DNA of 64,000 nt from Bacteroidales bacterium UBA5371 (lineage in GTDB: Bacteria > Bacteroidota > Bacteroidia > Bacteroidales > P3), in the NCBI GenBank assembly GCA_002407855.1, contig DHPF01000006.1:186001-250000 (forward strand), read 5' to 3'. Within the stretch, counting starts at the first letter, position 1; each line of letters begins with the position of its first letter. A program made the translations under genes and the position numbers. The notes beneath the pieces were generated by a model. The model was not told where the DNA came from and did no database searches. It worked only from the letters and a program-made list of their open reading frames with translations. Below, piece by piece: positions 18,009-26,987 of this stretch.

Positions 18009-18060
18009 AAACTTAGTAATAATAATTTATCTCTTGATTCTATATTAATAAAACTAAGTT
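18009..18060. terminator. Possible weak bidirectional terminator between hisS and DUF454
   Basis: AACTTAGT (near 18010) pairs with ACTAAGTT (18053-18060) around a long AT-rich loop. AAAAC recurs 42 bp apart (18008 and 18050), and the word TCTCTTGATTCTA lies between. The loop is long, so confidence is low. Confidence 0.3.
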
Positions 18061-18095
18061 CTAATTTTATTTAGTTTAATCTGTTTTACCTATAC

Positions 18096-18458
18096 CTATT
18101 TCTTTGTTTTGTATTGCAGGATATGGATTGTTACACCTATGGCAATAGAGATTAAGAGAAGCTCTACCCATAGTTTCTCAATAAAAAAGAAAACACTTAA
18201 AAGAATTGTTATCCAAAGAAAGCTAATACTTGAAATCTTTACTTTAAGAGGAATGGCTTTTTCTTCTTGAAAGTCCTTTATATATTGTCCAAATATTTTA
18301 TGCTCAATTAGCCATTTGTGCAGCTTGTCAGAACTACGCATAAAAAGAAAAGAGGACAAAAGCAGAAAAGGAGTTGTTGGTAATATTGGCAAGAATATTC
18401 CTAATATTGCAAGACCTAAACTAATTATTCCAAAGAGTTTGAAAAGGAAATTCTTCAT
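18096..18458 (-). CDS. DUF454 (YbaN) family inner-membrane protein
   Basis: The 120-residue protein has the DUF454 signature LGIFLPILPTTPFLLLSSFLF and the following FMRSSDKLHKWLIEHKIFG. Three membrane segments are seen, at about 5-40 (a hairpin), 75-92 and 95-112. Its function is unknown. The start is 3 nt after the murF-alr stop, so it is very probably translated from the same mRNA. Confidence 0.92.
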   Translation of the reverse strand: MKNFLFKLFGIISLGLAILGIFLPILPTTPFLLLSSFLFMRSSDKLHKWLIEHKIFGQYIKDFQEEKAIPLKVKISSISFLWITILLSVFFFIEKLWVELLLISIAIGVTIHILQYKTKK

Positions 18459-18461
18459 TAT

Positions 18462-20948
18462 TTATTCTTGATAGAAAACTCTTTTAACTCTTTGTGAAAT
18501 ATTGGTTAGAACTTCATACACAATTGTTTTAAGTTCTTTAGCTATATTCTCTATTGGATACTCCTTTCCAAAGATAATTACTTGGTCATTTTCCTTGCAA
18601 TCAATTTCGCTAATATCTATCATGGTCATATCCATACAGATATTTCCTATTATAGGGGCAAGCTTTTGGTTAATCCAAACCTTGCCTCTACCATTTCCTC
18701 TATTTCTATTGAGCCCATCGGCATAGCCTATTGGAATAACGCCAATTGTCATTTTCTTTTTGGATACAAAACCTCTTGAATAGCCAACGCTTTCGTTTTC
18801 GTTAATCTCTCGTTTTAATGTGAGTATGGTTTTGAGGCTATGAACGTATTGCAATTCTTTGGTTTCGTTCTTATCAACTCCAATTCCATACATACCAATT
18901 CCTAATCTAACCATATCAAATTGTGCTTCTGGAAAGCGACTTATGGCTGCCGAGTTGGCAATATGACAAAGTATAGGGTAGGGGAAATGTTGCATTATTT
19001 CTTGGCTAAGAGACTTAAAGGTATCTATTTGTTTGAGAGTATAGTTGTCAAAATCGGGATTGTCGGCTGTTGCAAGGTGTGAAAAAATAGACTTAATCTT
19101 TATATCCGTATTATATTCCAAAAGGCTTAATAGCTGTGGAATATCCTTTTGTTCCATTCCCAATCTATGCATACCTGTATCAATTTTAAGATGAATACTT
19201 AGGTCTTTTTTGTTTCCTATATTGTCGAAATGGTTTTTGGCATCAATAAATTCTTTTAAAATAGAGAGAGAATATATTTCAGGTTCAAGGTCGTAGTGAA
19301 GGATTTTGGTTATGCTTTTTGCTTCTGGGCTCATCACCATAATAGGAAGATTAATGCCGTTATTTCTTAATTCCACACCCTCATCAACAAAAGCCACTGT
19401 TAGATAATCAACGTGTTGTAAGGCAAGGAGCTTTGCTATTTCGTATCCGCCAGAGCCATAGCTATGAGCCTTAACCATTGCCATTAGTTTAGTGTTTTCT
19501 TTGAGTTTTGAGCGGAAAAAGTTCAGGTTGTGTGCAAGAGCCGAAAGATTTATCTCCAATACGGTTTGGTGTGTCTTCTGTTCGAATAGTCCACTTATGG
19601 CTTCAAATCCAAATTGTCTGGCTCCTTTAATAAGGATAATCTTTTTTTCAAATAGTTTTGCCGAGTCTGATTTAATAAAATCTTGTGTTGTAAGAAAAGT
19701 TGAATGCTTAATGGTGATTAGGTGTTTATGATTAGTGAAATCTTTCCCAATTGCAACAAGATATTTAATATTGTTTTCAACCAAAAGCTTATTTATTTGG
19801 GTGTAAAGCTCTGTTTTGTCAATAAAGGATTGGGTAATATCGGATAGGATAACCACTTTTTCGAAGGTTGTTTTTTGCTGATTAACAAAGTTAAGAGCAA
19901 TGGAAAGAGAGGTTAAATCACAGGAATAACTATCGTTAATTATTAGATTATCGTTTATCCCTTCCTTAATTTCTAATCGCATTTCCAATGATTCAAGGCT
20001 TGGAGTTCTTCTGTTGAGAGTTTCTTTATCTATCCCTACAACTACACAAGCAATATAAGCATTAATGGCATTTTCAATACTTGCCTTATCAATAAAAGGA
20101 ATAGTGAATGCATTTTTTTTGTTCTTATATATATAATGTATTGTAGTAGTTATATTATTTACTTCAATGTCTTCAATCTTAAATGTTGCTTCTTTATCAA
20201 ACCCCCAACTTATGAATTGCTTGCCGGATGAGGCAAGGTTACTTATAATTGCTTGATGTATTTCTTTATTATCTTTACAATATATAATAGTATTAGCGTC
20301 TTTGAAGAGGATTAGCTTCTCTTGTAGTTTCTCTTGTAAAGTATTAAAATATACTTGATGTGCATCTCCGATATTAGTAATAAGTCCAATAGTAGGCTTA
20401 ATAATATTCTCCAACTTCTGCATTTCTCCCTTTTTGGATATACCTGCTTCAATGATTCCTAAATCATCATTTTGTCTTAGGTTCCACAATGAAAGGGCAA
20501 CTCCTATCTGTGAATTATAGCTTCTTGGACTATTACACACTTTAAGGTCTTTGTCAATAAGCTGTGTAATCCAATCCTTAACAATTGTTTTGCCATTAGA
20601 ACCTGTTATAGCTACAATAGGGTTATGAAAGTTTTCTCGTTTAATTTTAGCAAACTCTTGCATTGCACCAATAGTATCTTCTACAACCACAAAGGTTGCA
20701 TCTTTATATTGCTCGTGCCTTAAAGGAAGACTTTCTGTAACAAAAACCCTAACTCCATTCATATAAAGCTCTGCAATATATTTTTGTCCATTATCAGAAA
20801 GAGTTTTAATTGCAAAGAATATAGTTCCATCAACACTATTAAGCCTTCGGCTATCAAAGAGAAGATTTTCTACCACAAAATCTTCTCTTTTTGTGCCATA
20901 AACCTTAGAATTAATTTTCTTTAAAATATAACTTAAAGTAAAAATCAT
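18462..20948 (-). CDS. murF-alr: Bifunctional MurF / alanine racemase
   Basis: This 828-residue fusion is typical of Bacteroidetes. The N-terminal half (about 1-450) is MurF, which adds D-Ala-D-Ala to UDP-MurNAc-tripeptide using ATP. Its P-loop is GSNGKT at 116-121, and a late SYSCDLTSL-type motif is present. The C-terminal half (about 455-828) is the PLP-dependent alanine racemase that supplies D-Ala. It has Lys493 in MVKAHSYGSGG, MYGIGV, and the second catalytic base Tyr723 in ESVGYSRG. Both active sites look intact. It has its own -7 box and leads the DUF454 gene. Confidence 0.97.
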   Translation of the reverse strand: MIFTLSYILKKINSKVYGTKREDFVVENLLFDSRRLNSVDGTIFFAIKTLSDNGQKYIAELYMNGVRVFVTESLPLRHEQYKDATFVVVEDTIGAMQEFAKIKRENFHNPIVAITGSNGKTIVKDWITQLIDKDLKVCNSPRSYNSQIGVALSLWNLRQNDDLGIIEAGISKKGEMQKLENIIKPTIGLITNIGDAHQVYFNTLQEKLQEKLILFKDANTIIYCKDNKEIHQAIISNLASSGKQFISWGFDKEATFKIEDIEVNNITTTIHYIYKNKKNAFTIPFIDKASIENAINAYIACVVVGIDKETLNRRTPSLESLEMRLEIKEGINDNLIINDSYSCDLTSLSIALNFVNQQKTTFEKVVILSDITQSFIDKTELYTQINKLLVENNIKYLVAIGKDFTNHKHLITIKHSTFLTTQDFIKSDSAKLFEKKIILIKGARQFGFEAISGLFEQKTHQTVLEINLSALAHNLNFFRSKLKENTKLMAMVKAHSYGSGGYEIAKLLALQHVDYLTVAFVDEGVELRNNGINLPIMVMSPEAKSITKILHYDLEPEIYSLSILKEFIDAKNHFDNIGNKKDLSIHLKIDTGMHRLGMEQKDIPQLLSLLEYNTDIKIKSIFSHLATADNPDFDNYTLKQIDTFKSLSQEIMQHFPYPILCHIANSAAISRFPEAQFDMVRLGIGMYGIGVDKNETKELQYVHSLKTILTLKREINENESVGYSRGFVSKKKMTIGVIPIGYADGLNRNRGNGRGKVWINQKLAPIIGNICMDMTMIDISEIDCKENDQVIIFGKEYPIENIAKELKTIVYEVLTNISQRVKRVFYQE

Positions 20949-20967
20949 AATAATTTATAAATATCTG

Positions 20968-20975
20968 CAAAGTTA
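20968..20975 (-). promoter_or_regulatory. -7 box for murF-alr
   Basis: The minus strand reads TAACTTTG followed by C, 19 nt before the ATG at 20948. Confidence 0.65.
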
Positions 20976-21070
20976 TACCTTTTTGGAACTTTGAGCACAT
21001 TTCTTGAAGGAAAAAAGTAAGAAAATAAAATTATTCTTTAAATAAATTCTTTTATATAAAAGATAATACC

Positions 21071-21078
21071 TAACTTTG
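21071..21078 (+). promoter_or_regulatory. -7 box for gdhA
   Basis: TAACTTTG, 67 nt before the gdhA ATG. A perfect inverted repeat begins at the next base. Confidence 0.65.
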
Positions 21079-21105
21079 TACTTTCAAATTTAGGATTTGA
21101 AAGTA
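21079..21105 (+). promoter_or_regulatory. Inverted repeat at the gdhA transcription start (candidate operator)
   Basis: TACTTTCAAAT and its exact reverse complement ATTTGAAAGTA are separated by TTAGG. The 27-bp element covers the expected start site, which fits a repressor operator. It could also act as a hairpin near the 5' end of the mRNA. Confidence 0.55.
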
Positions 21106-21145
21106 TAGTAAATTTTACTAACAACATTTAAAAAAATAATACATT

Positions 21146-22483
21146 ATGGACGTTAAAAAGATTTTAGCTGATGTTGCAGCTAAGAACCCAGGAGAACCAT
21201 TGTTCCTCCAAGCAGTTACTGAAGTTATAGAAACAATTGAAGACTATGTTACTGCACACCCAAAGTACGATAACAACAAGATTATCGAAAGAATTGTTGA
21301 ACCAGACAGAATTATTCAATTCAAGGTTGAATGGGTTGACGATAAGGGAGAAGTACAAGTAAATAGAGCATATCGCGTACAATTCAACAACGCAATTGGA
21401 CCTTACAAAGGCGGAATCCGCTTCCATCCATCAGTAAATGTTGATACATTAAAGTTCTTAGGCTTCGAACAAACCTTCAAAAACTCACTAACAACACTTC
21501 CAATGGGCGGTGGTAAGGGAGGCTCAGACTTCAATCCACAAGGAAAATCTGCAAATGAAGTAATGCGCTTCTGCCAAGCAATGATGACAGAACTTTACAA
21601 ATACATAGGACCAGACACTGACGTACCAGCAGGAGATATCGGAGTTGGAGCAAGAGAAATTGGCTTTATGTACGGTATGTATAAGAAACTTGCAAGAGAA
21701 AACACCGGAGTTCTTACAGGAAAAGGACGTAACTGGGGAGGTTCAATCCTTCGTCCAGAAGCAACCGGATTCGGTGGTGTGTACTTCGTTGACCACATGT
21801 TCAAAGCATTAGGAAAAGACATTAAGGGCAAAACAGTTGCACTTTCAGGCTTCGGAAACGTAGCATGGGGAGCAGCACAAAAAGCTAACGAACTTGGAGC
21901 AAAGGTAGTTTGTATCTCTGGACCTGACGGTTATATCTATGACGAAGCAGGAATTTCTGGCGAAAAAATAGACTATATGAACGAACTACTTCAAACAAGA
22001 AACAACGTAGTAGCACCATTTGCAGACAAATATCCAACAGCTAAGTTCTTCCCAGGACAAAAACCATGGGTAGCAAAAGTAAATATTGCTATGCCATGTG
22101 CTATCCAAAACGAACTTAATGAAGAAGATGCAAAGCAATTAGTTGCTAATGGAGTTGAGCTTGTATGTGAGGTTTCCAACATGGGATGTACTGCTGGAGC
22201 AATCCACACATTCCAAAAAGCAGGCGTATCATTCGCACCTGGCAAAGCAGCAAATGCTGGAGGAGTTGCAGTTTCAGGACTTGAAATGACCCAAAACGCA
22301 GCACACCTTGGCTGGACACCAGAAGAGGTTGATGCTAAGCTAAAACAAATTATGAGTGATATCCACACAAGTTGCGTTAAATACGGAACAGAAAAGAACG
22401 GATACATCAACTACGTAAAGGGAGCTAACATAGCTGGCTTTATCAAGGTTGCAGACTCAATGATAGAACTTGGAGTTATTTAA
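21146..22483 (+). CDS. gdhA: Glutamate dehydrogenase (NADP-type family)
   Basis: The enzyme makes glutamate from 2-oxoglutarate and ammonia. The 445-residue protein is of hexameric type I length, with PYKGGIRFHPSVN, the catalytic Lys region LPMGGGKGGSDFNP, the PAGDIGVGAREIGFMYG segment and the dinucleotide-binding VALSGFGNVAWGAA. Third-position C and strongly biased codons (CCA, GGA, AAC, TTC) set it apart from its neighbours and suggest high expression. The operator-like palindrome at its start suggests nitrogen control, which is inference. Strong terminator downstream. Confidence 0.98.
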   Translation: MDVKKILADVAAKNPGEPLFLQAVTEVIETIEDYVTAHPKYDNNKIIERIVEPDRIIQFKVEWVDDKGEVQVNRAYRVQFNNAIGPYKGGIRFHPSVNVDTLKFLGFEQTFKNSLTTLPMGGGKGGSDFNPQGKSANEVMRFCQAMMTELYKYIGPDTDVPAGDIGVGAREIGFMYGMYKKLARENTGVLTGKGRNWGGSILRPEATGFGGVYFVDHMFKALGKDIKGKTVALSGFGNVAWGAAQKANELGAKVVCISGPDGYIYDEAGISGEKIDYMNELLQTRNNVVAPFADKYPTAKFFPGQKPWVAKVNIAMPCAIQNELNEEDAKQLVANGVELVCEVSNMGCTAGAIHTFQKAGVSFAPGKAANAGGVAVSGLEMTQNAAHLGWTPEEVDAKLKQIMSDIHTSCVKYGTEKNGYINYVKGANIAGFIKVADSMIELGVI

Positions 22484-22514
22484 CATTGGTTAAATAAATA
22501 GGTTAATTAATCTT

Positions 22515-22542
22515 AAAGCGTCTCATAATGGGACGCTTTTTT
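22515..22542 (+). terminator. Intrinsic terminator after gdhA
   Basis: AAAGCGTC pairs with GACGCTTT around a short loop, followed by a T-run. Confidence 0.9.
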
Positions 22543-22745
22543 ATTTACTTAAACAATCAAGTTATAACTTATCAATATGCAAATTTAATTCATTTGTTCA
22601 AATATTCGATCAATAAATGCAACTTTGTTCAGAGTTCAAGACTTATAGTCATAAGTAAGGATTATTATTGGAAAACAAATGAATAATTTAACCCATAAAC
22701 AATAGGTCATAGTATATATGATATTAAGTTATGGGCAAGTATAAT

Positions 22746-23480
22746 TTAAAAAGAAATCCTCATATTAAGTCCATAACTAGGACTAAGACTTTTTGAATTA
22801 GTTTTAGAATAATCACTTACTAACCTAATATCAGGATTAAAGGATAAGTTTGCTCTTTCTCCTAATTTAACATTTGCCAATCCAAGCTGAAGGTTTATTG
22901 CTTTTGATGAGATATTTGCATCAACCATAGATACAATGTAAGATGTTAATCCGCTTACAGCTGCAACAAGACCAATAAGAGCATGGTATTCAGCATCCTC
23001 TGATAGATAAGTTTCGCCATAAGCGTTCTTTGTTATCATTTGAGAAAACGAATAATACATAACACCATAACTTGCCAAATACCAAACTAAATGTGAAGCT
23101 CCCTTGCCATTTTGACCGTTGTAAAATTGACCAATACCTGGCAATACAAATGATAAAGCAGTAGAAACCACAGGATCTCTATATTGAGTTGAGTTAGTTT
23201 TTATATATTTTGGAGTGTTTTTTATAGAAATACTTGGCTTCTCAACTTTGTCTCCTTTTACACTGGTAATTTTTTTTATATCTCTCATCTCAAAAACAAA
23301 TACTCCTCCATCTTGAGTAATTATCTTAATATTTGTTTCAGGATTTATTTCAATAATTTCTCCTTTAACGATAGAGTCATTTTTTAAATATACAATATCA
23401 TTAAAATAGGTTTGTGCTGATAAATTAATTGATAATGCTAAAGCAATAGCAAATAAAATAAAAGAAATTAATTTTTTCAT
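22746..23480 (-). CDS. Secreted/membrane protein, DUF5683-like region, unknown function
   Basis: The 244-residue protein has a signal peptide (1-22, cut near LSA-Q). A beta domain follows at about 25-75 (DIVYLKNDSIVKGEIIEINP, then KIITQDGGVFVFEMRDIKKI), common in Bacteroidetes envelope proteins. Next come hydrophobic segments with TALSFVLPGIGQFYNGQNGKG, the sequence seen in small membrane proteins with an internal Pro-Gly-x-Gly-Gln-x-Tyr motif, and a beta C-terminus ending SYGLNMRISF. The start is preceded by an unusually strong ribosome binding site. It has its own -7 box with a leader of about 65 nt. Confidence 0.8.
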   Translation of the reverse strand: MKKLISFILFAIALALSINLSAQTYFNDIVYLKNDSIVKGEIIEINPETNIKIITQDGGVFVFEMRDIKKITSVKGDKVEKPSISIKNTPKYIKTNSTQYRDPVVSTALSFVLPGIGQFYNGQNGKGASHLVWYLASYGVMYYSFSQMITKNAYGETYLSEDAEYHALIGLVAAVSGLTSYIVSMVDANISSKAINLQLGLANVKLGERANLSFNPDIRLVSDYSKTNSKSLSPSYGLNMRISF

Positions 23481-23484
23481 ATTT

Positions 23485-23494
23485 CTTCCTCCTT
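23485..23494 (-). promoter_or_regulatory. Strong Shine-Dalgarno sequence
   Basis: The minus strand reads AAGGAGGAAG, 4 nt before the ATG at 23480. I see no comparable purine-rich site before other genes in this window. Confidence 0.7.
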
Positions 23495-23551
23495 AAATTA
23501 TTTATTAATAGATTTATTATATGTATTATACGATAATTATAATCTTTTTTG

Positions 23552-23559
23552 CAAATATA
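23552..23559 (-). promoter_or_regulatory. -7 box for the 244-residue secreted protein
   Basis: The minus strand reads TATATTTG followed by C. Confidence 0.6.
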
Positions 23560-23586
23560 TCAATAATATTTTATACACAAATAAAA

Positions 23587-23751
23587 TTATTGGATATTAT
23601 GTTTATTTATTGTACTTAAATTATATTCTTCTTTTCCTTTTAGAGTAATTAATAGAGTAGTTTTACCAACCTGTCGAGCTCCCAGAATAATGATAGCCTT
23701 TCCTTTATATAGATTTGCCTTTATGGTCTTTTCTAAATGCCTTTTTATCAT
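23587..23751 (-). pseudogene. Truncated AAA ATPase (AAA_14/DUF4143 type), N-terminal remnant
   Basis: Only about 54 residues remain, from the ATG at 23751: IKRHLEKTIKANLYKGKAII, then the Walker A motif LGARQVGKTTL, and a short unrelated tail ending INKHNIQ. The intact family has about 380-400 residues with a C-terminal DUF4143 nuclease-like domain. Everything after the P-loop is missing and the sequence beyond it is intergenic, so this is a remnant. A frame running upstream to 23805 crosses the -7 box and is not the start. The promoter and the two palindromes upstream are intact. Confidence 0.8.
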
Positions 23752-23773
23752 AATAACTTTAACTTTTTCACTG

Positions 23774-23781
23774 CAAAAGTA
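23774..23781 (-). promoter_or_regulatory. -7 box of the truncated ATPase gene
   Basis: The minus strand reads TACTTTTG followed by C, 22 nt before the ATG at 23751. Confidence 0.6.
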
Positions 23782-23783
23782 CG

Positions 23784-23843
23784 ACTTTTTTGGAATGTAA
23801 TCCAAAAAAGTTATAACTTTTTCGGAATAGAATCCTCAAAAGT
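23784..23843 (-). promoter_or_regulatory. Twin palindromic operator upstream of the ATPase remnant
   Basis: Box 1 (23784-23811) is ACTTTTTTGGA, ATGTAA, TCCAAAAAAGT, a perfect 11-bp inverted repeat. Box 2 (23815-23843) is a degenerate copy with a GGAATAGAATCC centre flanked by AACTTTTTC and TCAAAAGTT. The centres are about 32 bp apart, three helical turns. They sit just upstream of the -7 box, where an autoregulator could bind. Confidence 0.6.
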
Positions 23844-23927
23844 TATGTTTTCTATCCTTAACTATTGTAAATTAAACTATCAAATGCAACTTTTGGATAA
23901 AAGTTATGTAAATCTGAGAAGTTTATT

Positions 23928-23935
23928 TATCTTTG
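23928..23935 (+). promoter_or_regulatory. -7 box for pgi
   Basis: TATCTTTG followed by CA, 51 nt before the pgi ATG. Confidence 0.7.
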
Positions 23936-23985
23936 CACTATCAATAAAAAAGTTTTTATTCAATTAATCTTTAATTTTATATATT

Positions 23986-25281
23986 ATGAATTTAGAATAT
24001 CACGATGTAGAAGGCTTTGTTTCAAAGGCTGAAATGGATAAAATGGCATCAGAAATTGCTCATCATCATATCAGTTTAGTTCAGAAATCTGGTAAAGGAA
24101 AAGAGTTTTTGGGTTGGGTGGATTTGCCTAACCATTTATCAAAAGGTTTGATTATGGACATTGAAGCAGAGGCCGGAAAGATTAGAAGTAAGGCAGAAAT
24201 ATATGTTGTTATAGGTATTGGAGGCTCGTATTTAGGCACTCGTGCAGTGGTAAGTGCTTTGCAGCATAATTTCAATGCACTAAAAAGAGAACGAACATCA
24301 CCATATATAATATACGCAGGTCAAACTCTTAGTGAAGACTATATGGCAGATTTAATAGAGATTTTAGACAAAAGAGACTATGCTTTATGTGTTATATCTA
24401 AAAGCGGAACTACTCTTGAGCCGGCTCTAAGTTTTCGTGTCTTACGCTCTCATCTTGAAAATAAGTATGGTAAAAAGGAAGCAAGGGAGAGGATAATTGC
24501 AATTACCGATAAAGAAAAAGGTGCTTTAAAGGATATGGCAACTAAGGAAGGTTATAAGACTTATGTAGTTCCTGATGATATTGGAGGTAGATATTCTGTT
24601 CTTACACCTGTGGGTTTATTGCCCATAGCGGTGGCTGGATACGATATAAATAAACTGATTCATGGTGTCAAAAAGATGCGTCATCTTATCTTAAACAACG
24701 CTTCAATTGAACATAATCCTGCATGGCAATATGCTGCAATAAGGAATATTTTATATAATAAAGGTAAGAATATAGAGCTTTTGGTTAGTTATTTACCTAA
24801 TTTAAAATACTTTTCTGAGTGGTTTAAACAACTATTTGGAGAAAGTGAAGGCAAGGATGGTAAGGGTTTGTTCCCAGCTTCTTTAATTAATACTACTGAT
24901 TTGCACTCAATGGGACAATATATTCAGGAGGGTAAAAAGCAAGTCTTTGAGACAATAATTCATGTCCAGAGTGCAAACAAAAAGGTCAGAATACCTATGG
25001 ATAATGAAGATTTGGACGGATTGAATTATCTTTTAAATCATTCTCTAACCCAGATTAACCATAAGGCAGAACAAGGAACTATGATGGCACATCTTGAAGG
25101 AGGTGCCCCTCAGATTAGGATTTGCATTGATAAGATTGATGAACAGAACCTTGGTCAGCTTATATATTTCTTTGAGTTTTCTTGTGCATTGAGTGGCTGC
25201 TTATTAGGAGTTAATCCATTTGACCAGCCAGGAGTTGAGGCATACAAGAAAAATATGTTTGAACTTTTGGGCAAGAAATAA
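23986..25281 (+). CDS. pgi: Glucose-6-phosphate isomerase
   Basis: The enzyme interconverts glucose 6-phosphate and fructose 6-phosphate. The 431-residue protein is of the shorter Bacillus/Bacteroidetes type. It has the sugar-phosphate binding VIGIGGSYLGTRAVVSAL, the ISKSGTTLEPALSFR block, GGRYSVLTPVGLLP, WFKQLFGESEGKDGKGLFPA and the late NPFDQPGVEAYKKNMF. All signatures are present. It is a single gene converging with a methyltransferase-like gene. Confidence 0.98.
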   Translation: MNLEYHDVEGFVSKAEMDKMASEIAHHHISLVQKSGKGKEFLGWVDLPNHLSKGLIMDIEAEAGKIRSKAEIYVVIGIGGSYLGTRAVVSALQHNFNALKRERTSPYIIYAGQTLSEDYMADLIEILDKRDYALCVISKSGTTLEPALSFRVLRSHLENKYGKKEARERIIAITDKEKGALKDMATKEGYKTYVVPDDIGGRYSVLTPVGLLPIAVAGYDINKLIHGVKKMRHLILNNASIEHNPAWQYAAIRNILYNKGKNIELLVSYLPNLKYFSEWFKQLFGESEGKDGKGLFPASLINTTDLHSMGQYIQEGKKQVFETIIHVQSANKKVRIPMDNEDLDGLNYLLNHSLTQINHKAEQGTMMAHLEGGAPQIRICIDKIDEQNLGQLIYFFEFSCALSGCLLGVNPFDQPGVEAYKKNMFELLGKK

Positions 25282-25296
25282 GGTAAGAAAGAAATG

Positions 25297-25328
25297 AAAT
25301 AAGGTTTAAATTTATTTATTCCTTATTT
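25297..25328. terminator. Possible bidirectional terminator between pgi and the methyltransferase-like gene
   Basis: AAATAAGG and CCTTATTT form an 8-bp stem with a 16-nt AT loop, followed by TT on the plus side. It overlaps the last codons of the minus-strand gene. Confidence 0.4.
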
Positions 25329-26031
25329 TCTGAACTTTTAACACTGCATAAATTAAAAGAGAGGCAACTGCAAGAAAAATAAAAACATAGTTGAAATTAG
25401 TTTCTTTTGCCAAGAGTTTACCTATAATGTCAAACAAGCAAAAGATTAAGCAAAGAGCTGCAAAGGAGTTCTTCTCACTTTTGATTGCTTTCATCCAATT
25501 AAAAGGTAGTAATGGTTTTTGATATTTATTAATATTTGGAATAAATGTAGGAACTGTATTTGCCCAATCCAAATACCTTTCTCCAAACTTATCTCTTAAG
25601 TATGCTTCTTCGGCATACATTATTCTTTCGTAATATATCCAATATAAAAGGCAGAATATAAGGATAAACCAAATATTTGCTGTCAATAATGCGGCTCCCA
25701 ACCACATTAAGAAATTCCCCAAATATAAAGGATGCCTTACAATAGAGTAAATTCCTGTACTATTTACAGTATCCGCCTTTTGTTCAGCAGTATTCTTTCC
25801 AGAAGTGTTTTCTGCTGCATATCCAACAACATGAAAGCGAATAAAGAAACCAATTAGACCAACTCCGAAGCAAATCAAACTATATAAATATCCTTGCATG
25901 GGCTTTTGTCCAAGAGCAATAATAGGATAGAGATAAATGAAAAGTCCTACAACAATGATTATTAGAGGGAGATAACTACGATATTTGAATAGCCAGTTAC
26001 CTTGATTACGCATATCTTCTTTTAGTGCCAT
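25312..26031 (-). CDS. Isoprenylcysteine carboxyl methyltransferase-like membrane protein
   Basis: The 239-residue protein has several membrane helices and the ICMT/phospholipid-methyltransferase block STGIYSIVRHPLYLGNFLMW, followed by YYERIMYAEEAYLRDKFGERY. These hold the conserved RHP-x-Y and E-E segments that bind S-adenosylmethionine. The bacterial members mostly have unknown substrates; lipids or small isoprenoids are possible. It has its own -7 box 18 nt upstream. Confidence 0.85.
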   Translation of the reverse strand: MALKEDMRNQGNWLFKYRSYLPLIIIVVGLFIYLYPIIALGQKPMQGYLYSLICFGVGLIGFFIRFHVVGYAAENTSGKNTAEQKADTVNSTGIYSIVRHPLYLGNFLMWLGAALLTANIWFILIFCLLYWIYYERIMYAEEAYLRDKFGERYLDWANTVPTFIPNINKYQKPLLPFNWMKAIKSEKNSFAALCLIFCLFDIIGKLLAKETNFNYVFIFLAVASLLIYAVLKVQKIRNK

Positions 26032-26048
26032 AATATTATATTTGTTTG

Positions 26049-26056
26049 CAAAGTTA
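26049..26056 (-). promoter_or_regulatory. -7 box for the ICMT-like gene
   Basis: The minus strand reads TAACTTTG followed by C. Confidence 0.6.
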
Positions 26057-26081
26057 ATTCAATTTTTATTTTTAACACTAT

Positions 26082-26987
26082 TTATTCTTCTCTTTTATTC
26101 TTTCCTTTGTGAATAATTAGAATAACAGAAATTATTATAATTACAACACCAATAATAATTTGAGTATTTATAATCTCATTAAACACAATTATCCCAATAA
26201 TAATTGCTGTTACTGGTTCCAAAGGAGAAAGTAGTGCAGTAATTGTTGAGCCTATTGCTTTTATTGCTAAGATTAGTGTAAGGTTTGCAATTATTGTAGA
26301 GAAAATTGACATAAATAGGATGTTTCCTGCAGCTTCAAATGAGGGTATGGGTATGAGAGTTCCCCTAATTAGGCTTAGGGAAAGGCAGAGTATCATTGAA
26401 ATACAGATTACATAGAAAGTTAGTACGCTTGAATCAACTTCCTTCATTGAGGACTTGTTTACTCCAATTATATACATGCTATACATTAGGTTGGTTATTG
26501 TTAAAAGGAAAATCCCATATAAGCTAACCATGCCATGATTGGGAGAATAGGAGAGGAGGAAAACTCCTAAGAGTGAGAGTACGAGTGAAATATAGATTGA
26601 TTTCTGCAACTTTTCTTTATAGAATAACCACATGAAGATTGCAATCATTACCGGAAATTGAAATCCTATTGTTGTCCCAATTCCTGAGGGAATATAATCG
26701 TAGGAAGAAACCAATGTAAGACCTGTAAGCCCGTAGCCTGCACCACCAATTAGAATAATATCTCTAATATTCTTTCTGCTTATCCTAAAATTTGCTTTGC
26801 GAAAGTAGAGATAAGCTCCATAAATTATCATTGAAAACAAGAACCTATAAAACATCAAGGCTTCAGAGCTCATGCCTTGAGCTTTTACAGGTATTGAGAA
26901 TAGGGGAAGTAGTCCAAAAGTGATTGAGGAAATAATTGCATAAATTATTCCCCTAATCAATATCTTTTTAGTTTGATTAGCAGACAA
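26082..26987 (-). CDS. EamA-family (DMT) transporter, TTG start
   Basis: The 301-residue protein has ten predicted membrane helices in two EamA repeats. The second repeat ends with [21 protein letters not shown], a typical EamA signature. Such carriers move metabolites or amino acids; the substrate is unknown. The start is a TTG at 26987 inside the last codons of leuS. The next Met (about residue 38) would remove the first helix, so TTG with translational coupling to leuS is the better reading. Confidence 0.87.
   Translation of the reverse strand: MSANQTKKILIRGIIYAIISSITFGLLPLFSIPVKAQGMSSEALMFYRFLFSMIIYGAYLYFRKANFRISRKNIRDIILIGGAGYGLTGLTLVSSYDYIPSGIGTTIGFQFPVMIAIFMWLFYKEKLQKSIYISLVLSLLGVFLLSYSPNHGMVSLYGIFLLTITNLMYSMYIIGVNKSSMKEVDSSVLTFYVICISMILCLSLSLIRGTLIPIPSFEAAGNILFMSIFSTIIANLTLILAIKAIGSTITALLSPLEPVTAIIIGIIVFNEIINTQIIIGVVIIIISVILIIHKGKNKREE

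Noticed and set aside
21164..22410. Three long antisense frames across gdhA
   Set aside because: They come from the strong codon bias of gdhA; the sense protein has every family motif.
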